Numbered from the stretch's first letter, positions 1 to 5,904 are shown. The stretch: 6,286 nt of DNA from CALJGI01 sp047618115 (GCA_047618115.1 JBLHKV010000228.1:1-6286); one strand, 5' to 3'. The notes: generated by a model from the letters alone, not told the origin. Translations and numbers: made by a program.

Positions 1-256
1 GGGTGAGGAATTTTGCGCGCTCCTACCTGAAACTGATTTACAAAGTGGCATCGGCGCCGGAGAGCGCCTACGCATGGCTATTCACGAAGTAGAGATATGT
101 GATGGCAGCGGCCAGCCAGTTCCAGGCATTTCCATATCGGCCGGACTCGCCGAGCGGCGAACTGGTGAGAATGCTGAGGACATGTTGCAACGCGCCGATC
201 AGGCGCTATATATGGCCAAGGCACAGGGTCGCGACCGTGTGGTGACTAGCGACTGA
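1..256 (+). CDS. Diguanylate cyclase (GGDEF domain), C-terminal fragment
   Basis: This is the 3' end of a gene whose start lies upstream of the window. Reading from base 2, it gives 84 residues to the TGA at 254-256. The first residues are GEEF, and base 1 fits the last base of a preceding Gly codon, so the window opens inside the GG(D/E)EF active-site signature. Further family hallmarks follow: ISISAGLA (residues 44-51 of the fragment), which corresponds to the conserved S(V/I)G(V/I)A strand, and ADQALYMAKAQGRDRV near the end, the usual ADxALYxAKxxGRN helix. Proteins with an intact GGEEF motif normally condense two GTP into cyclic di-GMP in the cytoplasm. The I-site RxxD and any sensor domain would be upstream and cannot be judged. 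An internal ATG at base 74 is inside the domain and is not the start. The protein ends shortly after the domain, as is normal. Family assignment is firm; activity is inferred. Confidence 0.93.
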   Translation, partial: GEEFCALLPETDLQSGIGAGERLRMAIHEVEICDGSGQPVPGISISAGLAERRTGENAEDMLQRADQALYMAKAQGRDRVVTSD

Positions 257-301
257 TTTTATTTTCACTATTTATTCAACACACTTGAGCTCAGTCGAGA
301 A

Positions 302-322
302 AAAAGGGGACAGACTTATTTT
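302..322 (+). repeat. Left terminal inverted repeat of the RAYT unit
   Basis: The 21-base end has four A, then GGGGACAGA, then C and TTATTTT. It matches the reverse complement of 1082-1102 at 20 of 21 positions; the exception is base 315 (C here, T in the partner). The TAA stop codon of the transposase (316-318, read on the minus strand) lies inside this repeat, so the coding sequence runs into the element end. The repeat does not fold on itself into a stable REP-like hairpin, so it resembles a transposon end more than a classical REP. Confidence 0.8.
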
Positions 323-999
323 TTGGGGCGACCTCGTCCACGTGTCTCAATTCTTAGCCCTGTTCTACGCTCGATCTCTTCTACAAAGACCGCAGAGCCA
401 GTAAGCTGGTTTCTTGCTATTGCTGTTTGAATCATGGCCGTCGAAGAATCGTCCCTACTGCAGACAAATGCCTTGTATCGCGTTTGCCTTCTGATTTTGA
501 TTGGCGATAGACTCAAATATGCAGGGTCATCATCAAGCCAAGGCACAAGAGCTTTTCCAATTCTGGCTGCGTAGCTTGACCACACGTAATCTTCAGGGTC
601 TTCGACCATCTTTGCCTTAACTGGGTTCAGTTCAATGTAACGACAGCAATGCAACAGATAATTGTCTCGATCTATTGGGCTAATCTTGAATCTACCTTCC
701 CAGAGCGAACCACTGCGTTTTTCTAGGCGATTTACCCAGCGAGTTTGTTTGCCAGCAAGGCGCTTCATCAATTCACTTACCGTTGATGTTTCATCTCTCG
801 GCTCGACAATCAGATGAATATGATTAGTCATCAGACAATAGCTATAGACCTTTAGTCCTAAGTTTTGTTTCCACTCCGTAAGATTGTCCAAATAGTATTG
901 ATAGTCGCAATTTTCTACGAAAACGGCTTTTCGATCATGGCCGCGCTGGACGATATGATGAGGCGTATTGGGAATTATGAATCTTGCCGTTCTTGACAT
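316..999 (-). CDS. REP-associated tyrosine transposase (RAYT, Y1/HUH family)
   Basis: This is a single-strand DNA transposase of the IS200/IS605-related Y1 superfamily, 227 residues from the chosen start, which is a normal RAYT length. The N-terminus has HHIVQRG (14-20), the usual first strand. The metal-binding HUH motif is in YCLMTNHIHLIVEP with His60 and His62. GSLWEGRF (97-104) and CRYIELNPVKA (119-129) follow, and Tyr121 is the likely nucleophile that forms the 5'-phosphotyrosine link. The tail is basic (RGRGRPKK). I chose ATG at 999-997 over GTG at 1005 because the AGG at 1010-1008 lies 8 bases before the ATG but only 2 before the GTG. All catalytic residues are present, so it may be active. 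It is transcribed away from an IS6 remnant. Its own leader can fold over the ribosome binding site (see 1008-1050). Family call is firm; mobility and the REP-like partner sequences are inference. Confidence 0.92.
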   Translation of the reverse strand: MSRTARFIIPNTPHHIVQRGHDRKAVFVENCDYQYYLDNLTEWKQNLGLKVYSYCLMTNHIHLIVEPRDETSTVSELMKRLAGKQTRWVNRLEKRSGSLWEGRFKISPIDRDNYLLHCCRYIELNPVKAKMVEDPEDYVWSSYAARIGKALVPWLDDDPAYLSLSPIKIRRQTRYKAFVCSRDDSSTAMIQTAIARNQLTGSAVFVEEIERRTGLRIETRGRGRPKK

Positions 1000-1007
1000 T
1001 AGCACTG

Positions 1008-1050
1008 CCTATGAGAGAGATATATATAAGAGCTTCTCTCTATATATAGG
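1008..1050 (-). promoter_or_regulatory. Leader hairpin that may mask the transposase ribosome binding site
   Basis: In the minus-strand leader, CCTAT (1050-1046) can pair with ATAGG (1012-1008), and GAGAGA (1040-1035) can pair with TCTCTC (1018-1013 or the adjacent register). A one-sided bulge of about five bases separates the two stems. The 3' arm contains the AGG that serves as the Shine-Dalgarno element for the ATG at 999. If the stem forms in the mRNA it would hide that site. A possible -10 (TATACA, 1064-1059) would start the transcript near the foot of the hairpin, but no convincing -35 goes with it. The simple GA and TA runs allow alternative pairings. Confidence 0.4.
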
Positions 1051-1081
1051 TGATGATGTGTATAGTGGGAAATATTACTGG

Positions 1082-1102
1082 AAAATAAATCTGTCCCCTT
1101 TT
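1082..1102 (-). repeat. Right terminal inverted repeat of the RAYT unit
   Basis: Read on the minus strand this is four A, GGGGACAGA, then T and TTATTTT, the one-mismatch partner of 302-322. It sits about 83 bases upstream of the transposase start. It is about 7 bases from the last codon that still resembles the IS6 transposase fragment, so it marks the junction between the two elements. Confidence 0.8.
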
Positions 1103-1109
1103 CTTTCTC

Positions 1110-1320
1110 TTGATACTTTATGCTTAGTCCTCGCGCATATTTTGAACCAAACTTATTGCACCACAATCGAATAGCTTCGTAGCTAACCACAATGCCGCGT
1201 TCCGCTATCAAGCCTTCTATAATCTCGATGACTGAGATTGAATCGAGGGTATAGCCATACTGCGTATCGAATGATTTTAGGCGGAAATCAATGGAATTTA
1301 TACATTTCTGGTTGATTCAT
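1110..1320 (-). pseudogene. IS6-family transposase remnant (N-terminal fragment with stop and frameshift)
   Basis: Reading minus-strand from ATG 1320 gives MNQPEMYKFH, a TGA stop at 1290-1288, then FPPKIIRYAVWLYPRFNLS and HRD. After HRD one extra T near 1221 shifts the frame. The following frame reads IEGLIAERGIVVSYEAIRL and WCNKFGSKYARGLSIKYQ. Joined, this matches the N-terminal helix-turn-helix region of IS6-family (DDE) transposases, whose usual wording is RFPPEII..AVWLY.RF.LS.RDVEELLAERGI.VSYE.IR.W..KFG..YAR.LR. The stop replaces the expected Arg (CGA to TGA). The DDE catalytic domain is absent because homology ends 7 bases from the RAYT repeat at 1102. The product cannot be functional. 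The fragment covers about 70 of the roughly 230 residues expected. I did not find the outer IS end with confidence; it should lie just above base 1320. Confidence 0.85.
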
Positions 1321-1350
1321 GCTCTGAATTTTTAGGGATCACGGATCAAC

Positions 1351-1378
1351 TTGTCAGCACTCTTCGAACGAGTCTAAT
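1351..1378 (+). promoter_or_regulatory. Candidate sigma70 promoter for the FAD-linked oxidase gene
   Basis: TTGTCA (1351-1356) and TCTAAT (1373-1378) each match the sigma70 consensus at five of six bases, with a 16-base spacer. Transcription would start near 1385, giving a leader of about 90 bases before the ATG at 1477. The site lies just outside the start of the IS6 remnant and points away from it, so it may belong to the element's former end. Prediction is by eye only. Confidence 0.5.
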
Positions 1379-1398
1379 TGCTAATAAACCCCAACTAC

Positions 1399-1438
1399 GG
1401 CAGACTAAATTGAACTCCGCTTGCCGAGACGGTCTGCC
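1399..1438 (+). repeat. Inverted repeat in the leader of the oxidase gene
   Basis: GGCAGAC (1399-1405) and GTCTGCC (1432-1438) form a perfect 7-base inverted repeat around 26 bases, inside the predicted 5' leader. The partly overlapping CCTGCAGG (1438-1445) is an 8-base palindrome. No U-run follows the hairpin, so it is not a standard attenuator. It could be an RNA structure, an operator or chance. Confidence 0.35.
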
Positions 1439-1476
1439 CTGCAGGCGTGGAGCAAACCTCTATAAAGGATTATTGT

Positions 1477-3282
1477 ATGTCCACACTTCCAGAGTTTACC
1501 GGCAAAGTCTACCTGCGTGACGACGGCGATAGCCACGAGTACGAGATACACGCCTACCAATACGCCACGACTTCAGAACCCGAAGGCACAATGTCACCGG
1601 CCGCAATCGTCTATGTCGCCGACGACAACGACATCAAGCTGGCGATTCAATATGCGAGAGAGAATAATCTTGGCGTTGCCGTGCGATCCGGCGGGCACCA
1701 ATACATTGGTGCGTCTTCGACTAGCGGCAACAACATTCAGATCGATCTGAGTGGACGCGAGGCAGCAGATCGCACCACCTACCCCTATAAGCAATCGTCC
1801 ATCGATAAAGAGGAAGGCTCCGTGACGCTAGGGGCGGCCCTAGACGTCGATGACGTATGCGACATCACAAGCGGCGATAATGGAGAGGATGGGGTTTTCT
1901 TCCCGCACGGTGAGTGCTGCGGCGTGCACATAGGTGGTCATTCGCAAACAGGGGGGTGGTCAGTCATCACTCGCGCATTTGGTGTCATGATTGACCATAT
2001 GATTCGCTTCGAAATCATTCTGGCCGATGGGACGAAGCGCACCGTGAAGCGCGATAGCGAGGATCCGATCGACAAGGACCTATGGTTCGCCGTGCTAGGC
2101 GGCAGCCCAGGCAACTTAGGCGTACTGACCAGCATCACCGTCAAATACCTCGAGGATAAGGACTATCCGAAATCTCGCGGTTTCAAGATGGCTTGGCTTT
2201 ATAAAGGGGAGACCCTCCAGCAGCTGCTGAAGATCATCAACAAGATGAACGATGACCCCAACAGCGACCCGGACTTCGGCATGTCTGTCATGGCTCTCGG
2301 ATGGGAGCACACTACGGAGATTCCGAGTCTGCTGCCGAAAACCTTCGACGAGCACATGATGAAGCATCACTCGAACCTCGTAGGTAAAGACAAAATGCAC
2401 TGGGTCGTTCCGATCATCACCGTGATCGGGGCATGGACAAACAGCAAAGGTCCTGATCAGGATGACTCTCATGTCCAGGAGGTATTCGCAAAGTTCATGG
2501 CAGTTCCTGGGGTGGCTGACAAGGATCTCCTGAACACGCTATTCCCTGCGGAAGCTTTAATGGATGGTACCGAGACGAGACCATTATCCAAGATTTTAAA
2601 AGCGCTCACCTTCGAGAATCCGCGCGAATTCAACCTCTCGGCCAAGAAGCTCCTGTGGTTTGGAAAAAACACCCAGTCGATGTCACAGAAGAACGAGCTT
2701 GGAATTACTTTCGCGGAATGGGTGGTCAAAAAAGTAGACATTTTGGAGAAACGCGGCTTGTGGGATTTCATCAAAAAACAACGCAAGTACCGTGGTATGC
2801 AGGCCGCGTTACAGGTTGGTGTGCTCGGCGGGCCTGGGCTTGCCAACCCACTTATACCTGGGACCGCTAAACCAGCTATACCTGGGCCCGATAACCCGCC
2901 TATAGAGACTGCCATGGGTCAACGCGACGGCAACTACTGGTTTGCGTTCGACATCTTCTATGATCCCGAAATTAAAGACTCTCGCGAGAAGGCGACGGAG
3001 CTCACGAACGCCATCGCAAATGACGTTCGGAGCAACAAACTCAACTTGTGGGAGGACAACAAGGAGCGCCGACTGATTCTGGGTCCGATGCTCGTCAACA
3101 ATGAGAAACCGATCCTCGATGAGCAGTGGGCTTACTACTACGATAATAGTGCAGTCTATGAGCGCCTGCTAAAGATCAAACAGAAGATGGATCCCGATCA
3201 CATCTTCACGGCCAATCTATTCTGCGTGGGTGCGACGAGCTGCTCGCGCTTCACAGCGACTCTCGCTAGCGATGGTTCATGA
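1477..3282 (+). CDS. FAD-linked oxidase of the berberine-bridge-enzyme (PCMH) type
   Basis: The predicted product is a flavin oxidoreductase of 601 residues with no signal peptide, hence probably cytoplasmic. The FAD-binding half holds MSPAAIVYVADDNDIKLAI (39-57) and RSGGHQYIGASST (70-82), where His74 matches the 8-alpha-histidyl flavin site. GECCGVHIGGHSQTGGW (145-161) follows, where Cys147 aligns with the 6-S-cysteinyl site of bicovalent family members. The C-terminus has YYYDNSAVYERLLKIK and DPDHIF (572-577), the usual BBE tail. Substrates in this family include alkaloids, sugars and polyketides; none can be assigned here. I start at ATG 1477 because AAAGGA (1464-1469) lies 7 bases before it; a GTG at 1447 would add ten residues. 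The protein is longer than most relatives (about 450-550). It carries an 8-residue tandem repeat at 457-476. No partner gene is adjacent, and the gene sits beside an IS6 remnant. Confidence 0.85.
   Translation: MSTLPEFTGKVYLRDDGDSHEYEIHAYQYATTSEPEGTMSPAAIVYVADDNDIKLAIQYARENNLGVAVRSGGHQYIGASSTSGNNIQIDLSGREAADRTTYPYKQSSIDKEEGSVTLGAALDVDDVCDITSGDNGEDGVFFPHGECCGVHIGGHSQTGGWSVITRAFGVMIDHMIRFEIILADGTKRTVKRDSEDPIDKDLWFAVLGGSPGNLGVLTSITVKYLEDKDYPKSRGFKMAWLYKGETLQQLLKIINKMNDDPNSDPDFGMSVMALGWEHTTEIPSLLPKTFDEHMMKHHSNLVGKDKMHWVVPIITVIGAWTNSKGPDQDDSHVQEVFAKFMAVPGVADKDLLNTLFPAEALMDGTETRPLSKILKALTFENPREFNLSAKKLLWFGKNTQSMSQKNELGITFAEWVVKKVDILEKRGLWDFIKKQRKYRGMQAALQVGVLGGPGLANPLIPGTAKPAIPGPDNPPIETAMGQRDGNYWFAFDIFYDPEIKDSREKATELTNAIANDVRSNKLNLWEDNKERRLILGPMLVNNEKPILDEQWAYYYDNSAVYERLLKIKQKMDPDHIFTANLFCVGATSCSRFTATLASDGS
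2845..2904 (+). repeat. In-frame 24-base tandem repeat (8-residue Pro/Gly unit) in the oxidase gene
   Basis: Two and a half copies of a 24-base unit lie at 2845-2868, 2869-2892 and 2893-2904. They encode NPLIPGTA, KPAIPGPD and NPPI. The second copy keeps the core TATACCTGGG of the first. The unit is a multiple of three, so copy change would keep the frame. The Pro/Gly content suggests an exposed loop or linker rather than part of the flavin fold. Confidence 0.75.
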
Positions 3283-3479
3283 CCCAGATTAGCAACGAGA
3301 TAACGACGCAGCGTTCCATAAATTGAGGCTCGAGAAGTTAAAAGATAGCGTTGAGCTACTTCGGATCTAGGATTTATTAGAATAATCGCCTTTTTCCCAC
3401 AGCACATTTGTCTCTGCGCCTCGGGAAGAGATAGCGGCCATATAGATGTTGTTTGGCTGATATGATTTCGATTCATACT

Positions 3480-3506
3480 GCTGATTAGTCAGCGCGTTAT
3501 TTTATT
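3480..3506 (+). terminator. Weak terminator-like hairpin between convergent genes
   Basis: GCTGA (3480-3484), a TTAG loop and TCAGC (3489-3493) are followed on the plus strand by GCG and the T-rich TTATTTTATT. It lies about 200 bases after the oxidase stop and directly next to the stop of the opposing propeller gene. The stem is short and the T-tract interrupted, so it is only a candidate. In the minus direction no U-run follows. Confidence 0.28.
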
Positions 3507-5559
3507 GCGCCGCCTCTGGATTCCAATTCTGGATCAGCGTGATTGGATTAGTCGCGCCTTCACCCACCACGGCGTTAATAAGGAAGCGGCCGTCGGGTGC
3601 CACATCGTACTGTCGGCCCAAGCCACTATCCGTCCCTCCACCATAGATGCCCGAGGAAAACACCAGCTCGGGCGCGCTCACACCAACCGTGTCACCGTTA
3701 GCCATAAAGGATGCCGCCAGCAGGTCGCCCGCCGGGTCGAGGTAGTACAACTCTTGACCATCGGGGCTCCAGACAGCAAATGTGCCACCAGCCGTAGATA
3801 CCTGCCACAGACCACCTTCGCGTTCTGTTGCGCTAGCATCGGGGCCAACAAACTCACGAATATAAACCTCATTCCTGCCTGACTCATTCGAGTGGTATGC
3901 CACCCAGCGGCCATCCGGCGAGAAGGTTCCCCAGCGTTCATCGAAAGGGGTTTGCAGGACTATGAACGGCACCGGCTCTCCTGTCATAGGCACCGCCCAG
4001 AAGTCGGTACTCGTCTCCTGGCTGGAGATCATATACATCAGGAAACGGCCATCGGCAGACCAACTACTGGGATACAGGGGCAGATCGGAGCCAACAATCA
4101 AAGACTCTAAGCCCGTGCCGCGGCTAGACTTCAGGTAAAGGTCTCCCCCACCAGTACGGGTCGAGTTGAAAACGATCTGACTGCCATCGGGCGACCACAG
4201 CGCGAATACGTCTAACGCCTCATCAAAGGTGAATCGGCTGGTGCGCACGTCATCCATCAACCAGACATCTATATTGCCTTGCACCGAACGGTACACCGCG
4301 ACGCGACTGTCGCTCGGTGAATGTCGGGGAGCATACATCGTGACATCCGGCTCACCCAGAGTGCCCGACACCTCGCCACTGCGGTCGATCCAGGTCAGCT
4401 GATGTGCACTAACCAAACCCCTGCGGTAGGCGATCAGTCCGGTGGTAGACACTGACAGGGCGCTCGTATTTTGAGCTCTATTGTTTGCAACTCCTTCTGC
4501 GAGGGTAAGCGGCTCACCAATCAGTGCCGATTGCTCCAAATCCAGCTTCTGGGCGGTGAGTGTGCCTGCTCCCACCCATAGCAGCCAGCCGTCTGGATGA
4601 AAAACTCCAGCACTATCAGCCGGCGTCAATCTGACCGAGGCTGTGCCATCGAGATGACCCAGATAGATACCCGCCGTGTCCGGCGAACCCTGGGCGTAGA
4701 ATAAAAATCGGCGGCCATCAGGAAGAAAAAAAGGAGACCGATGATTTATCTGACCGGATTCCAGCGTTGTCGCCGCCGTCGCCTCGCCGCCGCTGGCGGA
4801 CATACTCACTAGGGGCCCGCTAGGATTCGCTGAAAACAACAGGGTATTATCTGCCCCCCAACTCCCGCCGCGAGGGAAGTCTATTGGCGCCAGGGTTTGC
4901 GGATCTCCTCCGCCAAGATCAAGCCGTTTCAGCGCGTTGTCTGTGAGGAAGCCAATGGTGCGACCATCTGGAGACCAGAATGGAGTTGAAGCCCCTTCAG
5001 TGCCATCCAGCAGCTGGGCAGTGGAGCGGTTAAGGGGGCGCAACCACAGATGCGATTCCCCTCTCTCCCCGGACGCCACAAATACTATCTGGCGACCATC
5101 GGGAGAGAGAGAAAAATAGGCGGTTGAAGCAGCGGCCTGCGTAACAATATCGACGCGGGTTTCGAGCATGGCCTCTTCACCCATGCCACTGGTATTTTCT
5201 GACAACAATTGGTTAACGGTTGACCGTTGAGCGATTTGGAACCCGACGACTAGAAGCACAAGTGCAAATATGGCGTAGATCAGCTTTTGGTCACCGGGAG
5301 GTGCTGCTACGTGGGATGCTTGGTTTGGGCTATCAGCTAGAATTCCGTCGGGAGTTACTTCGTAGGCCCAAGACAAAACAACAGCTACAGGAAAACCAAG
5401 AATGAAGAGGAAAATGATCGTCTGACCTACCCAGTCTGGCGCACCAAACGTAGGCAGTACTACATCAGTCACTTGAATAAGCAGCCAAGCCACCACGGCA
5501 TACACCATTGCCACGCGAAAGACCTTGCGCCTCTTCAATTCCTCAAACAGCTTACCCAT
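3502..5559 (-). CDS. Membrane-anchored PD40/WD40-like beta-propeller protein
   Basis: This 685-residue protein has a membrane module and a large propeller. The N-terminus MGKLFEELKRRKVFRVAMVY is basic and cytoplasmic. Three hydrophobic segments follow at about 14-34, 46-66 and 93-110, which would place the C-terminal part in the periplasm. From about 148 onward come TolB-type PD40 blades marked by the x-PDG turn: SPDG 152, SPDG 196, LPDG 279, HPDG 321, SPSDSR 414, SPDG 456, SADG 501, SPDG 547, SPDG 598 and APDG 654. The end, YDVAPDGRFLINAV then PITLIQNWN, resembles the tails of propellers fused to Ser/Thr kinases, but no kinase, cyclase or TPR domain is present. Blades of this type usually bind ligands or protein partners; the function here is unknown. 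It starts at ATG 5559-5557 with AGGA (5569-5566) six bases upstream. The upstream gap holds several inverted repeats. Confidence 0.82.
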   Translation of the reverse strand: MGKLFEELKRRKVFRVAMVYAVVAWLLIQVTDVVLPTFGAPDWVGQTIIFLFILGFPVAVVLSWAYEVTPDGILADSPNQASHVAAPPGDQKLIYAIFALVLLVVGFQIAQRSTVNQLLSENTSGMGEEAMLETRVDIVTQAAASTAYFSLSPDGRQIVFVASGERGESHLWLRPLNRSTAQLLDGTEGASTPFWSPDGRTIGFLTDNALKRLDLGGGDPQTLAPIDFPRGGSWGADNTLLFSANPSGPLVSMSASGGEATAATTLESGQINHRSPFFLPDGRRFLFYAQGSPDTAGIYLGHLDGTASVRLTPADSAGVFHPDGWLLWVGAGTLTAQKLDLEQSALIGEPLTLAEGVANNRAQNTSALSVSTTGLIAYRRGLVSAHQLTWIDRSGEVSGTLGEPDVTMYAPRHSPSDSRVAVYRSVQGNIDVWLMDDVRTSRFTFDEALDVFALWSPDGSQIVFNSTRTGGGDLYLKSSRGTGLESLIVGSDLPLYPSSWSADGRFLMYMISSQETSTDFWAVPMTGEPVPFIVLQTPFDERWGTFSPDGRWVAYHSNESGRNEVYIREFVGPDASATEREGGLWQVSTAGGTFAVWSPDGQELYYLDPAGDLLAASFMANGDTVGVSAPELVFSSGIYGGGTDSGLGRQYDVAPDGRFLINAVVGEGATNPITLIQNWNPEAAQ

Positions 5560-5593
5560 CGCTGATCCTGCTTTTTATTTATTATTCACAAGA

Positions 5594-5629
5594 GTTTAGC
5601 ATAGCCGCTCCCATGGGCTAAACGTTAGC
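5594..5629. repeat. Overlapping inverted repeats upstream of the propeller gene
   Basis: GTTTAGC (5594-5600) and GCTAAAC (5617-5623) form a 7-base inverted repeat around 16 bases. The second arm also belongs to the near-palindrome GCTAA-ACG-TTAGC (5617-5629). TTTAGCATA recurs as a direct repeat at 5595-5603 and 5657-5665. The set lies 35-70 bases before the ATG at 5559, where an operator would be expected. The regulator is unknown and chance is possible in this A/T-rich stretch. Confidence 0.4.
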
Positions 5630-5683
5630 TTTTCGGAGGCCCTTTATCTGCAATTATTTAGCATACGAACGGCAACTTTGGGT

Positions 5684-5721
5684 CGTAAGCAGAAATTGGA
5701 AGTGTGCTTACGGTTATAACC
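5684..5721. repeat. Inverted repeat joined to a 10-base palindrome
   Basis: CGTAAGC (5684-5690) and GCTTACG (5706-5712) are perfect 7-base arms around 15 bases. The last base overlaps GGTTATAACC (5712-5721), a perfect 10-base palindrome. It lies mid-gap, about 125-160 bases upstream of the propeller gene and beyond the stop of the DoxX-like gene. It could be an operator or an RNA 3'-end structure; no U-run follows on the minus strand. Confidence 0.35.
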
Positions 5722-5904
5722 AAAAATATGCCAAATTTTCACTACGAATAAAGCGGGTGCTGAACACATTTTAAACCGCTCACTTTCAACCATTAGCGGA
5801 CATCACTGAGGATCAGGCGACGCCAATTGCATGAGTTCTTTAAATCGATTTGCCACAACTGTTAATTTCCCGGCGTCCTTTGCTTCGATCCATGGCTGTT
5901 CTCT

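Larger units (their letters stand above)
302..1102 (-). mobile_element. RAYT-type transposable unit bounded by 21-base inverted repeats
   Basis: A single Y1 transposase gene is enclosed by two matching inverted repeats at 302-322 and 1082-1102, about 800 bases end to end. The ends share the core GGGGACAGA followed by a T/A-rich tail. Their symmetric placement around one gene suggests that they define the unit. No obvious target-site duplication flanks it, which fits HUH transposases because they normally make none. One end abuts an IS6-family remnant and the other lies about 45 bases after a diguanylate cyclase gene. Whether the unit still moves is unknown; the transposase reading frame is intact. 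The exact boundaries are inferred from the repeats alone. Confidence 0.7.
5560..5904. other. 345-base intergenic gap without a supported gene
   Basis: No convincing coding sequence is seen on either strand. A 67-codon plus-strand frame starting at 5831 runs antisense into the DoxX-like gene and resembles nothing. The gap separates two minus-strand genes, so it should carry the promoter of the propeller gene. TATGCT on the minus strand occurs twice (5603-5598 and 5665-5660), but neither copy has a good -35. The other notable content is a set of short inverted and direct repeats between 5594 and 5799, listed separately where clear. No terminator is apparent after the DoxX-like gene. Confidence 0.7.

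Noticed and set aside
1003..1005. GTG start for the transposase
   Set aside because: The AGG lies only two bases before it; the ATG at 999 has proper spacing.
968..1174. 68-codon plus-strand frame across the RAYT start and repeat
   Set aside because: It is antisense to the transposase start, crosses the element boundary and shows no protein family signature.
999..1211. Apparent 70-codon minus-strand gene starting MIAERGIVV
   Set aside because: Its first 34 codons are the frameshifted part of the IS6 remnant, and the rest reads through the RAYT repeat and leader. It is not an independent gene.
1447..1476. GTG start for the oxidase, ten codons upstream
   Set aside because: No ribosome binding site precedes it, whereas AAAGGA is well placed for the ATG at 1477.
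2116..2915. Two long minus-strand frames (118 and 148 codons) inside the oxidase
   Set aside because: Both are antisense shadows of a well-supported coding frame with recognisable motifs.
3371..3395. GATTTATT-AG-AATAATC followed by GCC and TTTTT as a terminator
   Set aside because: The stem is A/T-only apart from one pair and is bulged, so it is too weak to call.
3198..3476. 92-codon minus-strand frame overlapping the oxidase 3' end
   Set aside because: About a third of it is antisense to the oxidase C-terminus; I recognise no family and see no clear ribosome binding site.
3283..3501. Search for an integron attC site, tRNA or small gene in the convergent gap
   Set aside because: No core-site pairs, cloverleaf or plausible small coding frame were found.
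5776..5799. CCGCT/AGCGG inverted repeat next to a GGCGACGCC mini-palindrome
   Set aside because: The arms are only five bases long with a 14-base gap, with no link to a start or stop; this is consistent with chance.
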